NCBI GenBank assembly: GCA_018650745.1
Contig: JABIFK010000246.1
Span: 1 to 7,392 of the forward strand
Reading direction: 5' to 3'
DNA from: Candidatus Latescibacterota bacterium
GTDB taxonomy: Bacteria; Latescibacterota; UBA2968
DNA length: 7,392 nucleotides
The notes under the pieces were generated by a model. That model saw nothing but the letters and a program-made list of their open reading frames with translations, ran no database searches and was not told the DNA's origin. This document shows positions 5,262-7,392 of the stretch, one piece after another (the stretch's first letter is position 1; each line of letters starts with the position of its first letter). A program made the translations under genes and the position numbers.

Positions 5262-6362
5262 TTAAAAATCAAATGTTGTCTTTAATTTTTGCTCACGTTC
5301 ATACCTTTCCATGGCCAACTGAATGAGCTTGTCAACCAAATCTGTATACGGCATGCCACTGGCCTCCCACAATTTGGGATACATACTGATGCGTGTAAAA
5401 CCCGGAATCGTATTCACTTCGTTGACCAACCATCTATTGTCATCCGTTAAAAAACAATCGACCCGTGCCATTCCTTCACAACACAGCACCTGAAACGTGC
5501 GCACAGCCAAATCTTGCACTTCTTTCACCTGCTCGTCTGACAAATCTGCCGGAATCTTCAGCACCGCACCATTTTCATCCAAATACTTTGCTTCATACGA
5601 ATAAAAGTCATGCAGGGGCAAAACCTCTCCCGGAATAGAACTCTCAGGATATTCATTGCCCAACACAGCACACTCTACTTCACGTTTTCCTGCAAATGCC
5701 TCAATCAATACCTTATCGTCAAACCGCAAGGCTTCTATCAAAGCATCTGCCAACTCCGATTTTTCATTCACCTTACTAATTCCTACCGAAGACCCCTGAT
5801 TGGCAGGTTTTACAAAAAGTGGCAGCCCCAAACGATCCACGACCGCATTCACGTCCAAACTCGGTGCTTGAAAACGCATCACCGTTATAAAGTCTGGTGT
5901 GGGAATGCCCGCGTCACGTATCAAACGCTTCATCACATCTTTGTCCATTGCCACCGCAGATCCCAGCACCCCAGGCCCAACAAAAGGCACATCGGCCAAC
6001 TTAAGCAATCCCTGCACGGTGCCATCTTCACCCAGTGGCCCGTGCAAAACGGGAAACACCACGTCTACAGAACCCAATGAACCCGGTTGAGACGGTCGAG
6101 TTAATTCACCGCGACCTTCGGGAATCAACGCCACCAAAGTGCTTGGATCCTTCACCTCAGCCAAGCCTTCTTTGTTCGACTCTGGCAATAATTTTTCGGC
6201 CTCATTCAAAAACCAGCGCCCGGTTTTATCAATGCCAATAGGCACCACTTCATATTTGGTCTTATCAATTGCATCAATCACATTACGTGCCGACTGCAAA
6301 GACACCTCATGCTCAGATGATTTGCCGCCAAACAACACCCCCACCCGAATCTTCTTTGCCAT
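5262..6362 (-). CDS. ddl: D-alanine--D-alanine ligase, DdlA type
   Basis: An ATP-grasp ligase that joins two D-alanines in the cytoplasm to make the dipeptide of the peptidoglycan stem peptide. It has 366 residues (E. coli DdlA has 364). Seen: the N-terminal GKSSEHEVSLQSA (13-25) holding the first D-Ala-site glutamate; HGPLGEDGTVQG (107-118), the first Ddl signature; VKPANQGSSVGISKV (184-198), the ATP-grasp lysine and the serine loop; EAKY (257-260); RVDCF (300-304) with D302; and NEVNTIPGF (314-322) with the metal ligands E315 and N317. The tyrosine of EAKY is the residue found in D-Ala-D-Ala enzymes, whereas D-lactate-using ligases have Phe or other changes. This predicts vancomycin-sensitive type termini. 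The start is the ATG at 6360-6362 with GGAG 8 nt upstream. The reading frame is open a further 30 codons, but that part spans a hairpin and has no ribosome site. A terminator follows at 5202-5237. Confidence 0.97.
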   Translation of the reverse strand: MAKKIRVGVLFGGKSSEHEVSLQSARNVIDAIDKTKYEVVPIGIDKTGRWFLNEAEKLLPESNKEGLAEVKDPSTLVALIPEGRGELTRPSQPGSLGSVDVVFPVLHGPLGEDGTVQGLLKLADVPFVGPGVLGSAVAMDKDVMKRLIRDAGIPTPDFITVMRFQAPSLDVNAVVDRLGLPLFVKPANQGSSVGISKVNEKSELADALIEALRFDDKVLIEAFAGKREVECAVLGNEYPESSIPGEVLPLHDFYSYEAKYLDENGAVLKIPADLSDEQVKEVQDLAVRTFQVLCCEGMARVDCFLTDDNRWLVNEVNTIPGFTRISMYPKLWEASGMPYTDLVDKLIQLAMERYEREQKLKTTFDF

Positions 6363-6402
6363 AAAAACCGCTCCGTTAAAATTCCAAAGGTAACCTGTAA
6401 AC

Positions 6403-6424
6403 AAAAAAATAAGCCCAAAAGGGC
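6403..6424 (-). other. short hairpin plus T-run in the ddl leader, possible attenuator
   Basis: On the minus strand, GCCC-TTTT-GGGC is followed by TTA and seven Ts, about 40 nt before the ddl start codon. The stem is only 4 bp plus a wobble, so termination would be weak. The leader from 6608 to 6362 (245 nt) also holds a run of nine Ts (6458-6466) and a doubled ATTGAAA (6433-6446, plus strand). No gene is seen in it. Confidence 0.3.
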
Positions 6425-6560
6425 CGTAGGTGAATTGAAAATTGAAAATCACGACTTAAAAAAAAACCATATCAACCAAATCATCAGGCTTTTTTAAACC
6501 GTTGAAATAGATCGTTGGGGTAAACCCTGAAGCCTCCCTGCCCTGATCATAAATCAAACC

Positions 6561-6587
6561 AGGCATACTACGCGCGCGCGGATGCCT
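6561..6587. repeat. alternating CG tract inside an inverted repeat after the DedA gene
   Basis: AGGCAT (6561-6566) and ATGCCT (6582-6587) flank a segment containing CGCGCGCGCG (6571-6580). It lies about 20 nt after the DedA stop codon. The stem could act as a weak terminator on the minus strand, where T-rich but interrupted sequence follows. The alternating tract is a Z-DNA-prone type of sequence in an otherwise AT-rich spacer. Confidence 0.45.
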
Positions 6588-6607
6588 TAACAAAAAACCA
6601 CTGATCG

Positions 6608-7276
6608 CTATGCTTGTCGATCTACAGGCTCTTCTCCATTCTCATTGTTTGCGTTTTCAGAAGCCTGTTTACGACGATGCCAAATCCAAAAGCCAATCCC
6701 TCCCACCGCCATCAGCGTCAAGACCACACGATTGTATGCCTTCATAACATCAATCACAAGGCCCCAGTTCTCACCAACCTTCAAACCAAAATACACCAAC
6801 AAACTGTTCCACAAAAATGTGCCAAACAATACATAGAGTGTCATACGTACAGGGTTCATACGACTCATACCAGCCACAATACCTACAAAAATACGAACCG
6901 TGGGCAAGAATCGATTAAAAATCACAATTTTATCACCATAACGCGTAAACCACGCTTCGGCTTGATCAAGGTGTTCTTCAGTGGCAAACTTAAACTTAAA
7001 TTTCAGAAAAAAGTCTCGACCTTTCCAAAAAGCCAAACCATAAACAAGCAAACATCCCAACACGCTGCCCGCCCACATGGCAAAATAAGCGGGCCATACC
7101 CCAATAATACCCACACCAGCCAAATAAGCGCCAAAAACAATGAGGGTGTCACCCGGAATCGGTGGGGTCACATTTTCCATAAACGCGCCAAAAAACAAAA
7201 AGAAGTAAATCCAAGCAGGCGGTTGCTCGTTCAAAAATGCCAAAAATGATGTACCAAGTTCAGATAAATATTCCAA
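6608..7276 (-). CDS. DedA-family integral membrane protein
   Basis: A DedA-superfamily (SNARE-associated/VTT domain) inner-membrane protein of 222 residues, close to the usual 200-220. Members are proton-coupled transporters, some of which return undecaprenyl phosphate across the membrane for peptidoglycan and other glycan synthesis. Seen: a re-entrant-type segment with MENVTPPIPGDTLIVFGAYLAG-like sequence (33-54) holding E34 and D43; hydrophobic helices at about 58-83, 145-165 and 183-199; the NRFLPTVR motif (121-128) with R122 and R128 spaced as the essential arginines of E. coli YqjA; and GxxxGM nearby (132-137). The C-terminal tail (200-222) is basic, then acidic and Asn-rich, in the cytoplasm. 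The start is uncertain. TTG at 7274-7276 has AAAGGA 6 nt upstream and is preferred; another in-frame TTG at 7295-7297 would add 7 residues and abuts the octamer array. The ddl gene lies 245 bp downstream on the same strand. The exact substrate is not known. Confidence 0.92.
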   Translation of the reverse strand: MEYLSELGTSFLAFLNEQPPAWIYFFLFFGAFMENVTPPIPGDTLIVFGAYLAGVGIIGVWPAYFAMWAGSVLGCLLVYGLAFWKGRDFFLKFKFKFATEEHLDQAEAWFTRYGDKIVIFNRFLPTVRIFVGIVAGMSRMNPVRMTLYVLFGTFLWNSLLVYFGLKVGENWGLVIDVMKAYNRVVLTLMAVGGIGFWIWHRRKQASENANNENGEEPVDRQA

Positions 7277-7298
7277 AACATTTCCTTTAAAAACCAAT

Positions 7299-7387
7299 GA
7301 ATCAGCGAATCAGCGAATCAGCGAATCAGCGAATCTACGAATCAACAAATCCTACCCTCCAAAACCTGCTTAAGGTGTTTCGTCTAT
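7299..7387 (-). repeat. composite dispersed repeat, copy B, upstream of the DedA gene
   Basis: Read on the minus strand: ATAGACGAAAC (7377-7387), 26 nt of unrelated sequence, ATTTGTTGATTCG (7338-7350), and an 8-bp array of GTTGATTC, GTAGATTC, then GCTGATTC three times, and ATTGGTTT that runs into the gene start. The array spans 7299-7346 and ends about 22 nt before the preferred DedA start codon. It has the same order as copy A at 2357-2430 but more octamers. Confidence 0.7.
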
Positions 7388-7392
7388 TCGTC

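Noticed and set aside
5610..6080. Plus-strand 156-codon ORF
   Set aside because: Antisense to the conserved ddl reading frame, which carries all family motifs.
6614..7249. Plus-strand 211-codon ORF
   Set aside because: Antisense to the DedA gene; low-complexity basic, His/Thr/Asn-rich composition typical of a shadow frame and no ribosome site.

Overview
The window looks like an ordinary chromosomal stretch of a bacterium of moderate GC content. It holds mostly single housekeeping or envelope genes, most with their own promoter-like and terminator-like signals. The D-alanine--D-alanine ligase is of the DdlA type (close in length and motifs to the enterobacterial enzyme), the tRNA-Thr carries an encoded CCA end, and Shine-Dalgarno sites are clear. 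This suggests a Gram-negative, possibly proteobacterial, host, but nothing seen fixes the taxon.

Layout. (1) 1-784: the 5' two thirds of a cysteine synthase gene on the minus strand, and a divergent intergenic region with one sigma70-like promoter in each direction. (2) 785-2257: a plus-strand 490-aa protein with PilZ/YcgR-like features, behind a promoter whose spacer is a near-perfect dyad. (3) 2258-2467: a non-coding tail with four consecutive small hairpins, one copy of a composite dispersed repeat, and a perfect 17-bp palindrome acting as a bidirectional terminator. (4) 2469-3002: two small minus-strand ORFs (58 and 63 aa) separated by a spacer rich in inverted repeats. (5) 3103-4467: an Eis-like GNAT acetyltransferase with a TTG start, followed by a terminator. 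(6) 4600-4804: tRNA-Thr(UGU) with promoter and terminator. (7) 4852-5017: a 40-aa single-pass membrane protein with a consensus -10 box. (8) 5202-6362: DdlA-type D-Ala-D-Ala ligase with terminator. (9) 6608-7276: DedA-family membrane protein, preceded by a second copy of the composite repeat (7299-7387).

Gene cooperation. Ddl (peptidoglycan precursor synthesis) and DedA (a family that includes undecaprenyl-phosphate translocases) are both cell-envelope genes in the same orientation, but 245 bp containing hairpins separates them and no operon is evident. CysK serves sulfur assimilation. The PilZ-like protein may respond to c-di-GMP, although its ligand-binding motifs are degenerate. No phage genes, transposase, CRISPR array or rRNA was seen.

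The least expected structure is the composite repeat. Two copies 5 kb apart share an 11-nt head, a 26-29 nt variable middle, a 13-nt core and a variable-length array of an 8-bp unit ending in ATTG. This looks like a small dispersed repeat family.
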